Shown: positions 5,641 to 14,664, counted from the first letter of the stretch. The stretch is 23,078 nucleotides of DNA from Spirochaeta sp. (GCA_027859055.1 JAQIBO010000155.1:1-23078), one strand, 5' to 3'. A program made the numbers and translations. The notes: a model not told the origin generated them from the letters alone.

Positions 5641-7929
5641 ATGGTTGAGCGGCTGATTGAGGAGCTTCGAACAGATCCGGCGTTTACCGACAAGGTGCGG
5701 CATTGGGAGGTGATCCCCCCGCGGGACGGGCGGTACGCGCCGATTCCCGACGGCGTGGATGAGCGGATCGTACAGGCGCTGCGCGGGCGCGGTATTGAAC
5801 GACTGTACTCTCACCAGGCTGCCGCGATCGATGCAGTCCTGCGGGGTGAGAACGTGGTGGTGGTAACCCCTACCGCATCGGGTAAGACGCTCAGTTATAA
5901 CCTGCCGGTGCTGAACCGGATTCTGTCGTATCCGGACTCGCGTTCGTTGTACCTGTTTCCCACCAAGGCGCTCAGTCAGGATCAGCAGGCTGAGTTGAAT
6001 ATGACCGTTGAAGAGGGCGGCCTGCCGGTCTCGGTCATGACCTTTGACGGTGACACCCCCCAGGCGGTGCGGTCTCGCGCCCGGACCAGGGGCCGGATCA
6101 TCATCTCCAACCCGGATATGCTCCACGCGGGGATTCTGCCCAACCACACCAAGTGGGTGCAGTTCTTTCAGAACCTGGACTACGTGGTGATTGACGAACT
6201 GCACACCTATCGCGGCATTTTCGGTTCCCACGTGTGCAACGTGATCCGGCGTCTGAAACGGGTTGCCGCGTTTTACGGGGCGTCGCCGCAGTTCATCCTG
6301 TGTTCCGCGACGATCGGGAATCCCGGCGAGCTGGCGGAGCGGATTGTCGGTGAGCCCGTGACGCTGGTGGACGACAACGGCGCACCCACCGGAGAGAAAC
6401 ACGTTATTCTGTACAATCCCCCCCTGGTTGACCGGGTGCAGGGGATTCGTCAGGGGATCGTCAACTCGTCACGGTCACTGGCGATCCGATTTCTCAAGCG
6501 CGGGGTCAGAACGATCGTGTTTTCCCGCTCGCGGCAGCGGACGGAGCTGGTTGCCGAATATATTCGCACAAACCTCAAGAACCACTACACCGACAACAGC
6601 CGCATCCGCGTGGAAGCGTATCGGGGCGGGTATTTGCCGTCGGAACGGCGGGAGATCGAACGGGGTTTGCGGGATGGAGAGATCCACGGGGTTGTCAGCA
6701 CCAACGCTCTGGAACTCGGGATAGACATCGGCGGGCTGGACGCGGCGATTCTCGGCGGCTTTCCCGGAACCGTTGCAAGCAGTATGCAACAGGCCGGGCG
6801 GGCGGGGCGCCGGAAATCGGTCTCCCTGGCGGTGCTGATCGCCAGCGCCTCTCCGCTGGACCAGTTCATCATCGAACATCCCGAGTACTTCCTGGAAGGC
6901 AATCCGGAGAACGCCTATATCAACCCGGACAACCCGTTTGTCCTCTACGATCAGCTGAAATGCGCGGTGTTTGAATTGCCGATGACTGAGGATGAGCCAT
7001 TTGCCCCGGAGACGCCGGAGATGCTGATGCTTCTTGAGGAAGCCGGGGTTATCCGACGCAGTGGAGCGACGTATCACTGGGCGGAGCAGTCCTATCCGGC
7101 AGAAGAGGTCAGCCTTCGCAGCGCCACCAGCGATAACGTGGTGATCGTGGATACCACCGCCGGCGCGGACACGGTGATCGGCGAAATGGACCGGCCCTCG
7201 GCCAAAGAGTTTTTGTTTGACAACGCGATTTACATTCACCGGGGCGGCCAGTTTGTCGTGACCCGCCTTGATATCGAACGTCGTCGTTGTTACGTGGAAC
7301 AGACCAGCGTGAACTATTACACCGACTCGCTGGTCAAGCTGGACTTGCGCGTCCTGACAGAGGATGAGACGCAGGTGATCGGTGGCTGTACCGCCGTGTC
7401 CGGTGATGTTCTGGTACGCAGTATCGTCGGAAAGTTCAAGAAGATTCGTTTCCATACCCACGAGAACGTGGGATATGGCGATATCGATCTGCCGGAGGAG
7501 CAGATGCACACCCGGGCGGCGATGCTGGTGTTTCCCTCGGGAAGTGCGGTTCGAGGCGCTCTGGACGCGCTGCCCGGTCCGGGACAGGCGGTGGGGCTGA
7601 CGCGGTTGGTGCGCCTCTTGCGGAGTGTGGCGCCGGTATACCTGATGGCGCAGGTCCAGGACCTGGGGGTGCACGCCAGCGTTCGGGACCCCCACTTTGA
7701 GGAGCCGGTCTGCTTTCTCTACGACCGCTACCCCGGGGGCAGTGGGCTGTCCGAGGCGTCTATCGCGCTTCTTCCACAGATCCTGGCCGCCGCTCACGAG
7801 CGGGTGAACGGGTGTCCCTGTGAGTCGGGATGCCCGTCGTGCGTGGGTCCGGTGGATGCAAACGACGGATGGGACGGCGACCCTAAACGGGCGGTTGCGG
7901 CGATTCTCGCTGCCTGGATCGATGAGTGA
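5641..7929 (+). CDS. mrfA: MrfA/YprA-type superfamily 2 DNA helicase with Cys4 cluster
   Basis: A 762-residue SF2 helicase of the YprA/MrfA family (Bacillus MrfA works with the exonuclease MrfB in mitomycin C damage repair). Seen in order: Walker A TPTASGKT (76-83), the DEAD-type motif VIDELHTYRG with DELH at 185-188, the motif III region LCSATIGNP, and motif VI QQAGRAGRR (about 383-391). The C-terminal domain carries the family's four-cysteine CxCxxxCxxC cluster at 725-734, likely metal-binding. I chose ATG 5641 (MVERLIEEL): the frame stays open up to 5569, but that stretch overlaps glgC and its promoter and reads unlike the family. The gene overlaps the next one, mrfB, by 8 bases. Family assignment is strong; the repair role is by analogy. 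Confidence 0.9.
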   Translation: MVERLIEELRTDPAFTDKVRHWEVIPPRDGRYAPIPDGVDERIVQALRGRGIERLYSHQAAAIDAVLRGENVVVVTPTASGKTLSYNLPVLNRILSYPDSRSLYLFPTKALSQDQQAELNMTVEEGGLPVSVMTFDGDTPQAVRSRARTRGRIIISNPDMLHAGILPNHTKWVQFFQNLDYVVIDELHTYRGIFGSHVCNVIRRLKRVAAFYGASPQFILCSATIGNPGELAERIVGEPVTLVDDNGAPTGEKHVILYNPPLVDRVQGIRQGIVNSSRSLAIRFLKRGVRTIVFSRSRQRTELVAEYIRTNLKNHYTDNSRIRVEAYRGGYLPSERREIERGLRDGEIHGVVSTNALELGIDIGGLDAAILGGFPGTVASSMQQAGRAGRRKSVSLAVLIASASPLDQFIIEHPEYFLEGNPENAYINPDNPFVLYDQLKCAVFELPMTEDEPFAPETPEMLMLLEEAGVIRRSGATYHWAEQSYPAEEVSLRSATSDNVVIVDTTAGADTVIGEMDRPSAKEFLFDNAIYIHRGGQFVVTRLDIERRRCYVEQTSVNYYTDSLVKLDLRVLTEDETQVIGGCTAVSGDVLVRSIVGKFKKIRFHTHENVGYGDIDLPEEQMHTRAAMLVFPSGSAVRGALDALPGPGQAVGLTRLVRLLRSVAPVYLMAQVQDLGVHASVRDPHFEEPVCFLYDRYPGGSGLSEASIALLPQILAAAHERVNGCPCESGCPSCVGPVDANDGWDGDPKRAVAAILAAWIDE

Positions 7930-9448
7930 CCTCTACAACCGGCTGAAACGGATTAGGGCACAGCGCGGTGAGACCCGCCGCCCCGGCGACACAGGTTTCA
8001 CCGGGCGGGCAGCCCCTGCCGGCAACGCCGACCTCAACGACCGCGCCGCGCCGCCCGCCGGCGGCGCGATTCCCGGAGCGCCGGGTGCGGACTGGGGACC
8101 GATAGCCCCTGGGGTGTACGAGCGACGGACGGTGCAGCCGATCGCGACCGGCCGGTACGGGAACCGGTTTTCGGCAACGGGACGGTGGGACACGCTTTCT
8201 CCGCTCACCCGCCGACCCGCCGGGATGACGCCGGTGTTTCTCGATATCGAGACAACCGGTCTCTCCGGTGGAGCCGGCAGCGTTGCCTTTCTCATCGGGA
8301 TCGGCACCCCCGTCGGGGCCGACGAAACCACCGCGATCGACGTTCGCCAGATCATGCTTCTGGACCCCGGCAATGAGGCGGCGCAGCTGGACCGCTTTTT
8401 GGCGCTGGTCGCCGAGATCCCTGATCCACAATACGTCACCTATAACGGCGCCTCGTTCGATCTTCCGGTTCTGCGCAGCCGCTTCACCATGCAACGCCGT
8501 CGATTTCCTGAGGCGTGTCACTTTGACCTGCTGCATCTGGTTCGCCGGCTCTACGCCCGGCGGATCGGCAGTTGCTCCCTCGGTGCGGTTGAGGCCCGGG
8601 TTCTGGGACATCCCCGCACGGATGATGTGTCCGGCAGTGAGGCTCCCGCGCGTTACCTGGAGTACGTCCGTAGCGGTGATCCGCGCGGGATCGAACCGGT
8701 GTTGCTCCACCATCTGCGGGATATCGTAAATCTGTCGGAGGTGGCTCTGGCGGTAAACGGTGTGCTGCTTGGCACTGCGGATGCTGGTGCTGGTCCCGCC
8801 GTGTGTGCCGCTGGTGGTGTCGCTGCCGGTGCCGCCAAAGGAGCGGATCAGGCGCCGCCCTTGCCACCCTCATCACCGGACCGGCAGGGGCCGCTTCCAC
8901 CGGATTCAGCAAGCCTCGCCCGGCTTCTTATGGAGCGTGGGCTTCCGGAGCACGCCGACCGCGCGCGGGCGCTCCTCGAAACGGAATACGACGCCACCGC
9001 CGCGCGGATAGAGCGGGTTCGCGCATTTGCCCGGAGTCGGGGGATGCGCGGGCGGAGCGGCCTGCGTGGACGGTATCCCGCTATGTGGATCGAATCGCGG
9101 GAGCTCCTTGCCGAACTGGCGCGCAAGGGCGGCGACCGGGAACAGTATCGGCATTATGCAGAGGAGTTGTACCGGGAGCTTGGCCGGTACGCGGATCTGG
9201 TGCGGCTGGTCAAGCTGCTTGAACATGACACGCGCGAGTTTGACCGGGCGATAGCCGTACTTGAACAGTGGGGTGCCGGCCGCGGATGGGACCCGGCCAA
9301 CGGGTGGGACGCCGCGCTGACGCACCGGCTGACGCGCCTTCGCCGCCGGAGTGCCAACGCCCGCACCAGCACGGGGGCCACGGAGCTCAGTGCGCCTGGG
9401 CGTCCCGGTACAACGCCTCGTAGTGCGTCACAGACTGATGGACGCTGA
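7922..9448 (+). CDS. mrfB: MrfB/YprB-type DEDDh exonuclease
   Basis: A 508-residue protein with a YprB-type RNase H-like domain (RNase_H_2). Catalytic motifs: FLDIETTG with Asp108/Glu110, TYNGASFDLPVL with Asp180, and LLHHLRDIVNLS with His263 or His264 and Asp267, together a DEDDh set. In Bacillus the homologue is the metal-dependent exonuclease partner of MrfA. The ATG overlaps the mrfA stop (ATGAGTGA), which shows coupling and fixes the start. It is longer than Bacillus YprB (about 410 residues): residues 16-60 are a Gly/Ala/Pro-rich N-terminal insertion, and 285-330 are a low-complexity Ala/Gly/Pro linker. The helical C-terminal region (about 330-475) resembles the TPR-like tail of the family. 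The last 62 bases run through the 3' end of glgA on the opposite strand. Confidence 0.88.
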   Translation: MSDLYNRLKRIRAQRGETRRPGDTGFTGRAAPAGNADLNDRAAPPAGGAIPGAPGADWGPIAPGVYERRTVQPIATGRYGNRFSATGRWDTLSPLTRRPAGMTPVFLDIETTGLSGGAGSVAFLIGIGTPVGADETTAIDVRQIMLLDPGNEAAQLDRFLALVAEIPDPQYVTYNGASFDLPVLRSRFTMQRRRFPEACHFDLLHLVRRLYARRIGSCSLGAVEARVLGHPRTDDVSGSEAPARYLEYVRSGDPRGIEPVLLHHLRDIVNLSEVALAVNGVLLGTADAGAGPAVCAAGGVAAGAAKGADQAPPLPPSSPDRQGPLPPDSASLARLLMERGLPEHADRARALLETEYDATAARIERVRAFARSRGMRGRSGLRGRYPAMWIESRELLAELARKGGDREQYRHYAEELYRELGRYADLVRLVKLLEHDTREFDRAIAVLEQWGAGRGWDPANGWDAALTHRLTRLRRRSANARTSTGATELSAPGRPGTTPRSASQTDGR

Positions 9449-10826
9449 AATCGATACCCATTCCGGTGTGCTGCATCGTCGTAAACTGCGCTCGGTCTTC
9501 CCGGAACAGTTCGACCGCACGGCGAACCGCGTCGTAAATCGCGTGGGGCGTATGGGACTCTATGTGAACGCCCGCGGTTGAATCGACGGTATCCACCAGC
9601 CCGCCGGTCCGTGTGACGATCGGGATTGTACCGTATCGCATGGAATACATCTGATTCAGCCCGCACGGCTCATAGCGACTGGGCATCAGGAAGAAGTCAC
9701 TGCCCGCCTCAATCCGATGCGCCAGCGTGTCGCTGTACATCGTCAGTCCGACGAAGTTTGGGTATTTGCGGTTGAGCTCACGAATCTGTTCCTCGCACCA
9801 CCGTTCGCCCGTTCCCAGAACGATCCACTGCAACGGGAGCTCTTCGAGGAGGCGGTGTGCCACGCCGTAGTCAACCCCAAAGAGTTCGTCGATTCCCTTT
9901 TGTTCGGTGAGGCGGGTGATCGTACCGATCACCGGCGTATCCGGATCAACGGCCAGGTCGAGTTCGTCCTGAAGTGCCTCTTTGCACAGCCGTTTGCCCC
10001 GCAGGTTTTCAACATCGTAGCGGGAGGGAATGTAGTGGTCGGTGTCCGGATTCCAGATTCCGGTGTCGATGCCGTTCAGAATGCCGTGCAGGTGCCGCGC
10101 TCGAAGCTGCAGCACCGCGTGAAGCCCGAAACCGTACCGCGGCTGCTGGATCTCCGTTGCATAGGTGGGGCTGACGGTGACGATGCGGTCACTGGAAAGG
10201 ATCGCGCCTTTCAGGATGTTGATTCCGCCTGCATCGGTGATTCCGACCTCCTCCGCCTCTGTGGACGTAATTCCGAGGACACCTCCCGCCTCATCTGCGG
10301 AGAATTGTCCCTGAAACCCGAGGTTGTGAATCGAAAGCACCGTTTTCACCGCCGACAGCGCGGCGGCGTCGCGGTATCGTGTGCGGAGCCAGATAACCCC
10401 CAACCCGGCCGGCCAGTCGTGAACGTGAAGGATATCGACGGGTTGTTCGGCCCGGGCCGCAATTTCCAGGGCTCCGCGGGACAAGAGCGCGAAGCGGGTG
10501 AGATTATCGGGAAACGCCTCCGCCGGCGTCGGCCCATACACGCCATCTCTGCGAAAGAGATCTTCGTGTTCGATAAGCCGGATCTGAACACCCTTCAGTT
10601 CCCGCTCAAGCACGGCGCAGCCGTAGGTATCGTTTCCAAGTTCGACGTGCAACGGGTGGGGATCCCGTTGAAACAGGTCGGTATTGATGCCTTTGTATTT
10701 CGGAAGTACTACGGTGACCGTATGCCCACGCTCGGCAAGACCTTCCGCCTGGCTGGTTACCGCGTCGGCGAGACCCCCGACCTTGGCAAAATGCAGGTAT
10801 TCACTGGTTACGATGAGAATATTCAC
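9387..10826 (-). CDS. glgA: Glycogen synthase (ADP-glucose type, GT5)
   Basis: A 479-residue GT5 glycogen synthase that transfers glucose from ADP-glucose to the growing alpha-1,4-glucan. The N-terminal domain starts NILIVTSEYLHFAKVGGLADAV, with the ADP-glucose-binding KxGGL at 15-19. LHVHDWPAGL and VLSIHNLGFQGQF follow. The C-terminal Rossmann domain contains TRLTEQKGIDEL and PSRYEPCGLNQMYSMRYGTIPIVTRTGGL, with the GT5 glutamate and GTGGL-type motif. The length is typical. Start is GTG at 10826, two bases after the stop of the GNAT gene, so it is the last gene of the trxB-nagZ-GNAT-glgA run. Its 3' end overlaps mrfB tail-to-tail by 62 bases, with no terminator visible between them. Confidence 0.95.
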   Translation of the reverse strand: MNILIVTSEYLHFAKVGGLADAVTSQAEGLAERGHTVTVVLPKYKGINTDLFQRDPHPLHVELGNDTYGCAVLERELKGVQIRLIEHEDLFRRDGVYGPTPAEAFPDNLTRFALLSRGALEIAARAEQPVDILHVHDWPAGLGVIWLRTRYRDAAALSAVKTVLSIHNLGFQGQFSADEAGGVLGITSTEAEEVGITDAGGINILKGAILSSDRIVTVSPTYATEIQQPRYGFGLHAVLQLRARHLHGILNGIDTGIWNPDTDHYIPSRYDVENLRGKRLCKEALQDELDLAVDPDTPVIGTITRLTEQKGIDELFGVDYGVAHRLLEELPLQWIVLGTGERWCEEQIRELNRKYPNFVGLTMYSDTLAHRIEAGSDFFLMPSRYEPCGLNQMYSMRYGTIPIVTRTGGLVDTVDSTAGVHIESHTPHAIYDAVRRAVELFREDRAQFTTMQHTGMGIDFSVHQSVTHYEALYRDAQAH

Positions 10827-10828
10827 GA

Positions 10829-11692
10829 TTACCCATAGTAACTTATTCGGAAGTCCGACTCAAACGAAAATCCGAGATGGTTGTACAGCCGGAGGGCTGC
10901 GGTGTTGTGCGGTTTCACGAACAGGGATGTCCCCTTGCCGTCGCGACCGATTTGATGCATCAGGTGAGACATCAGCCAGCGTGCGAGGCCGCGGCCGCGC
11001 CAGGAGGGATCGGTGTAAACACCCCCGATCAGATCAATCGTGTATCCCAGGGCGTTTGTGGCGACCCGGGCGATCGCCTCACCGCGAAAGTACGCGACCA
11101 GAACGATCTGAGAGCGCAGGCTTTCGGTCAGATTCGCCTTGCTTGCCGCAGGATTCGTGCGTCGTCCCGGTAAGAGGACCTCTTCAACCTCATAGGCGAT
11201 CTGGAGGGGGAGCAATCGCTTCCAGTCTCCCGGTTTGGGCGTTCTGATCACCAGCTCCGGATGTGGCGGGGGCGGGATCTCGATTTTCGGCGCCGCTCCG
11301 TGGTGCAACAGGTGGTAGTCGATGCTGATCGTCGGGGTTCCGGCGAAGGTGGACGCCAGGATTTCCACGTCGGTGAGTTGGCCCATGATTGAGTACAGTC
11401 TCACAAATGAACCGAAAAAGGTGCGAAGGTCGGTACCGGCAGGAGGTTCCGGGGCGAGTCCCACCGGGTAAAAAAAACCGCCGGGGCCGTGAAAGACTGC
11501 TGCGCGGTTCCCGTACACGTAGAACCGTCCGCCGTTTCGCAGCCGCCGATCGAGCGCGTCCGTCCGGTAGCGTTCACTCATCACCGTGGTCGCCGGCTCC
11601 CGCTCAGCGAGGAACCGGGCAAAGGAGTCCTTGCCGGGCGTCGCGAGTACCTGCCATACCACGTTGTTTTCGGTGTCCGGGTATCTGTTCAT
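10829..11692 (-). CDS. GNAT-family N-acetyltransferase
   Basis: A 287-residue protein with a C-terminal GNAT acetyltransferase domain. The acetyl-CoA motif A reads IGGVYTDPSWRGRGLARWL, with RGRGLA at 232-237, and motif B contains PHNTAALRLYNHLGF (261-275). Residues 1-145 form an N-terminal domain with no clear catalytic motif, as in two-domain GNATs that carry a DUF-type or substrate-recognition module. Its substrate is unknown. The ATG overlaps the nagZ stop by ATGA, and its own stop is two bases from glgA, so it sits in the middle of an operon linking cell-wall hydrolysis and glycogen synthesis. An acceptor amino sugar is an attractive guess, but the sequence does not show it. Confidence 0.85.
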   Translation of the reverse strand: MNRYPDTENNVVWQVLATPGKDSFARFLAEREPATTVMSERYRTDALDRRLRNGGRFYVYGNRAAVFHGPGGFFYPVGLAPEPPAGTDLRTFFGSFVRLYSIMGQLTDVEILASTFAGTPTISIDYHLLHHGAAPKIEIPPPPHPELVIRTPKPGDWKRLLPLQIAYEVEEVLLPGRRTNPAASKANLTESLRSQIVLVAYFRGEAIARVATNALGYTIDLIGGVYTDPSWRGRGLARWLMSHLMHQIGRDGKGTSLFVKPHNTAALRLYNHLGFSFESDFRISYYG

Positions 11693-13566
11693 CGCGGTAC
11701 GGCCGGATCGAGTTCGGCGTCGAGGGAAATCGGAAGCCGTCCGGAGGGCCGGTAATCACCGCGGATCGCGGCAAATCCCGCTTCAAAGCTCTCTACACCC
11801 CACCCGTAGACGGCGAGTGCCGTGCGGATCCACGGAAAGTCGGCGAGATATATCGGGGTCAGTATGCTGTAGGCGATAACGCGCCCGTCAAACGCGCTCA
11901 GTTCCGCAAGCATCTCTGCACTGTTCGGATCACTCAAAAGAAAGATCACCGTATCGTACCGCGGAGCAACCTGCTGCAGACGTCGGCGATCACCGGCGCT
12001 GGAAAAGTAGAACGCGTTGTTCTCAAAGCGGAAAACGGCGGCACCGGGGAAAAATCGGCGTCCAACCCGGAAAAAGTCGTTGTCCTTGCCGACGAGGAGG
12101 ATGCGTTCATCCGGGGTGGGTTGGTACGGGATACCTTCGTCGCGAACGAGGGTGATACTGCGGCCCGCCTGGTCGAGGAAAAACTCCCGGGAGGGAACGG
12201 AGCGCATGAACGTGCGAATCCGGTCCGGGTCGGGTTCCAGGGGTACCCGCGTTTCCGGACGCAGATAGGCGATTTTCAGGCGCAGGACGCGACGGACCGA
12301 TTCGTCCACCCGCGCGGCAAACGCCGGTTCGGTTTCATACGCGGACATAAGCCGATTCCAGATCGTGCCGTTAAACGCCGGCGTTCGTGACAGCATGACC
12401 TGGTCGTTGCCCGCTTCAATCGCCCGTTTTACCAGTTCGGCAAAATCCCATCCCTGTTGGTTCCCGTACTCGAGAGCGCCTCCCATGTACAGGTCGTCGG
12501 TGATCACGATACCGCGAAATCCGAGCCGATCGCGGAGGATCTCCTGTTTGAAGTACGGCGAGATGCTTGCGGGGACGGAGGTCCCGGTAATCTCGGGAAA
12601 GCTGAGGTGGCCGCTGAGCACCGCCGGTACCCCTTCGCGAACCAGCATCCGGAACGGAACAAGATCCCGTTCCCAGACGGTCTGGAAATCGTCTTCAATG
12701 ACCGGAAGCATGCCGTGACTGTCACCGCGGGCGTTCCCGTGTCCGGGGACGTGTTTTGCCGTTGCCATGACGCCGGACTCGTCACGGCCGGGGAAATACG
12801 CGACGCCAAGCAGACCGCTCTGGTGCGGATCCGCGGAAAACGCCCGCGGCCCGATCACATGCGCCTCCCGGTTGATGTACACGTCAACGGTTGGCGCGAA
12901 GTTCATGTTGATCCCGAGGGCCCGCAGTTCCAGCCCGATATAACGGGCGCTCATCAACGCGTCGTAGGGGAGACCGGTTGCGCCAATCGCCATGTTGCCG
13001 GGAGTGATCGATGTCCCATCTTTGATATGCCGGACCCAGCCACCTTCCTGGTCTGTTGCGGTGAACAGCGGAATGGACAGTGGTGTGTTCATGCTCTCCC
13101 GCTGCATCTCGGCGATCGCAGCGGTCAGGGTGGCGAGGTTCTCACCGTTCCACCCGAACACCTTGACCCCGCCGAGATTCCGCTCCCGGATCCATCGGAG
13201 AATCTCCGGGGTTGGCTCCTCCGTGGTCCAGCTGACCATCAACAGCTGGGCAAGTCGCTGCTCCGGCGTCATTTCGTTCAGCAGATCGTTCACCAGTTGT
13301 TCAACTGCGGGGCTCGTCTCCGGCCATGTGCGCGTCTCGAGAGCTGCGTCAGCAGCGGCTCCGCGCCAGAAGAGTCCGTCTCCCGGAAGGGGTAAACGGA
13401 CGGTGTCACCGTCACTATCGGTGTCTGTGCGGTTCGGAGCTTCACTGCGGGAAACCGCGCGTTCCTGCCGGGCGGTGTCGAGGTCGCGTGGGGGGGATGC
13501 TCTGTCGGAGCCGGTTCCCTGGGCGCCGAGAGCGGCGGCCACCAGCAGGAACAGAACGATGTTCAT
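11689..13566 (-). CDS. nagZ: Exported GH3 beta-N-acetylhexosaminidase (NagZ-like)
   Basis: A 625-residue glycoside hydrolase of family 3 related to NagZ, which removes beta-N-acetylglucosamine from peptidoglycan fragments. The N-terminus MNIVLFLLVAAALGAQG looks like a short signal peptide, followed by about 65 polar residues before the catalytic barrel (from about residue 85). The NagZ signature KHVPGHGNARGDSH (271-284) holds the His/Asp pair, and GIVITDDLYMGGA carries the nucleophile Asp (357 or 358). After the barrel comes a second alpha/beta domain (about 460-620), as in the two-domain Bacillus NagZ and unlike the one-domain 340-residue proteobacterial enzymes. It starts 33 bases after trxB and overlaps the GNAT gene by 4 bases. 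Substrate specificity is inferred from motifs alone. Confidence 0.88.
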   Translation of the reverse strand: MNIVLFLLVAAALGAQGTGSDRASPPRDLDTARQERAVSRSEAPNRTDTDSDGDTVRLPLPGDGLFWRGAAADAALETRTWPETSPAVEQLVNDLLNEMTPEQRLAQLLMVSWTTEEPTPEILRWIRERNLGGVKVFGWNGENLATLTAAIAEMQRESMNTPLSIPLFTATDQEGGWVRHIKDGTSITPGNMAIGATGLPYDALMSARYIGLELRALGINMNFAPTVDVYINREAHVIGPRAFSADPHQSGLLGVAYFPGRDESGVMATAKHVPGHGNARGDSHGMLPVIEDDFQTVWERDLVPFRMLVREGVPAVLSGHLSFPEITGTSVPASISPYFKQEILRDRLGFRGIVITDDLYMGGALEYGNQQGWDFAELVKRAIEAGNDQVMLSRTPAFNGTIWNRLMSAYETEPAFAARVDESVRRVLRLKIAYLRPETRVPLEPDPDRIRTFMRSVPSREFFLDQAGRSITLVRDEGIPYQPTPDERILLVGKDNDFFRVGRRFFPGAAVFRFENNAFYFSSAGDRRRLQQVAPRYDTVIFLLSDPNSAEMLAELSAFDGRVIAYSILTPIYLADFPWIRTALAVYGWGVESFEAGFAAIRGDYRPSGRLPISLDAELDPAVPR

Positions 13567-13599
13567 TACCGGAACGGTATCACGACTCCCCGGACCGGC

Positions 13600-14565
13600 T
13601 CAACTGAGCGAATGTGCCAATGCGCGGTCTCGGAGATCCTCAAGCCGTTTGCTTGCCGCATGAGCGGCGATCGCCCCGTCGGCGGCGGCAACGACAAGCT
13701 GGCGAAACGGCGTCGTCCGCACGTCACCAATTGCGTACAGCCCGGGGGCTGACGACTCCATCAGCTCATTGGTCCTGATGTACCCGTCGGCGTCTTTTTC
13801 AACAAACGGTGTCAGTTCGGTCAACGGGTCGGAACCGATAAAGATAAAAACCGCGCCGACGGCAATCTCGGTCGTTGCGCCGGTTTTCACGTTTTTGAGG
13901 CGCCCTGCGGCGACCGCTTCAATACCGTAGTCGTTGGGGGCCCCGGTGATCTCCTCCAGGACGGTATCAAAGATGACCTCGATTCGGGGATTGTTGAGGA
14001 CGCGCTGCGCGAGTGAGCCCTGGGCCCGGAGCGTGTCCCGCCGGTGAACCATGATCACCCGGTCTGTGAGGTTGCTCAGAAACGTGGCCTCGTCGCACGC
14101 CGCGTCACCACCGCCGACAACAAGCATCGGTTGGCCCTCAAACATCGGTCCGTCACACGTTGCGCAGTAGCTGACACCGCGGCCGGAAAACTCCTCCTCG
14201 CCGGGGACTCCCAGATGGCGATGCGCTGCGCCGGTAGCGATAATGACGCTGGGTGTTTCGATTTCGCCCTCGTCCGTCATGACACGGTACGTTCCGTCCG
14301 TGCGGGGTTCAATCGACTCAACTTCTTCAACCTCGACCTCGGCACCGAAGTTCCGTGCCTGCGTCTCGAAGCGCTCGGAAAATTCATCCCCCCCGATCGG
14401 ATCAGGAAATCCCGGGTAGTTCTCCAGGTCGTTTATCAGATTGCACTGTCCCCCGGGCGCACTTCGCTCAAGAACGATCGTCTTCATGTTGGCCCGGGCG
14501 GCGTATTGCGCCGCCGTCAAGCCGGCAGCTCCACCACCGATAATCACTACATCGTATGTGCGCAT
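13600..14565 (-). CDS. trxB: Thioredoxin reductase
   Basis: A 321-residue low-molecular-weight NADPH-thioredoxin reductase. The FAD-binding motif VVIIGGGAAGLTAA is at 6-19, the redox-active dithiol CATC at 134-137 within VSYCATCDGPMF, the NADPH-binding motif VVGGGDAACDEA at about 149-160, and the C-terminal FAD motif GLYAIGDVRTTPFRQ follows. Start: ATG 14565 is preceded by GGAGG at a 6-base spacing and by a good promoter; an upstream extension to 14871 is open but would run into flgN and is not used. It heads the minus-strand run to nagZ, GNAT and glgA. It reduces thioredoxin and thereby supports cytosolic thiol balance. No key residue is missing. Confidence 0.95.
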   Translation of the reverse strand: MRTYDVVIIGGGAAGLTAAQYAARANMKTIVLERSAPGGQCNLINDLENYPGFPDPIGGDEFSERFETQARNFGAEVEVEEVESIEPRTDGTYRVMTDEGEIETPSVIIATGAAHRHLGVPGEEEFSGRGVSYCATCDGPMFEGQPMLVVGGGDAACDEATFLSNLTDRVIMVHRRDTLRAQGSLAQRVLNNPRIEVIFDTVLEEITGAPNDYGIEAVAAGRLKNVKTGATTEIAVGAVFIFIGSDPLTELTPFVEKDADGYIRTNELMESSAPGLYAIGDVRTTPFRQLVVAAADGAIAAHAASKRLEDLRDRALAHSLS

Positions 14566-14589
14566 CGAATCCTCCGTTGGTATACTTAC

Positions 14590-14618
14590 TATATATAGAA
14601 AAACATATAAAACGTCAA
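14590..14618 (-). promoter_or_regulatory. sigma70-type promoter of trxB operon
   Basis: On the minus strand TTGACG (14618-14613) and TATATA (14595-14590) are 17 bases apart. The expected start near 14583 leaves an 18-nt leader carrying GGAGG. Unlike higB, fur and glgC, this unit has a normal ribosome binding site. Confidence 0.7.
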
Positions 14619-14637
14619 CCACGGCTGATATTCCGGT

Positions 14638-14664
14638 TAATAGTGGCGCCACGAATACCGATAC
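14638..14664 (+). promoter_or_regulatory. Possible sigma28 (FliA) promoter of the flgN-csrA operon
   Basis: TAAT (14638-14641), 15 bases, then ACCGATAC (14657-14664) resembles the flagellar sigma28 consensus TAAA-N15-GCCGATAA in 3 of 4 and 6 of 8 positions. The expected start would be near 14671, just before GGAGG at 14672-14676. The placement before late flagellar genes fits, but the match is imperfect. Confidence 0.4.

Noticed and set aside
6475..7797. 440-codon open frame antisense to mrfA
   Set aside because: Composition is basic, Arg/His/Gln-rich with no motif; it is a shadow of the helicase gene.
9717..10838. 373-codon open frame antisense to glgA
   Set aside because: It covers only the complement of a certain glycogen synthase and shows no domain pattern.
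12457..13395. 312-codon open frame antisense to nagZ
   Set aside because: It is a shadow of a clear GH3 gene on the other strand with no recognisable protein features.
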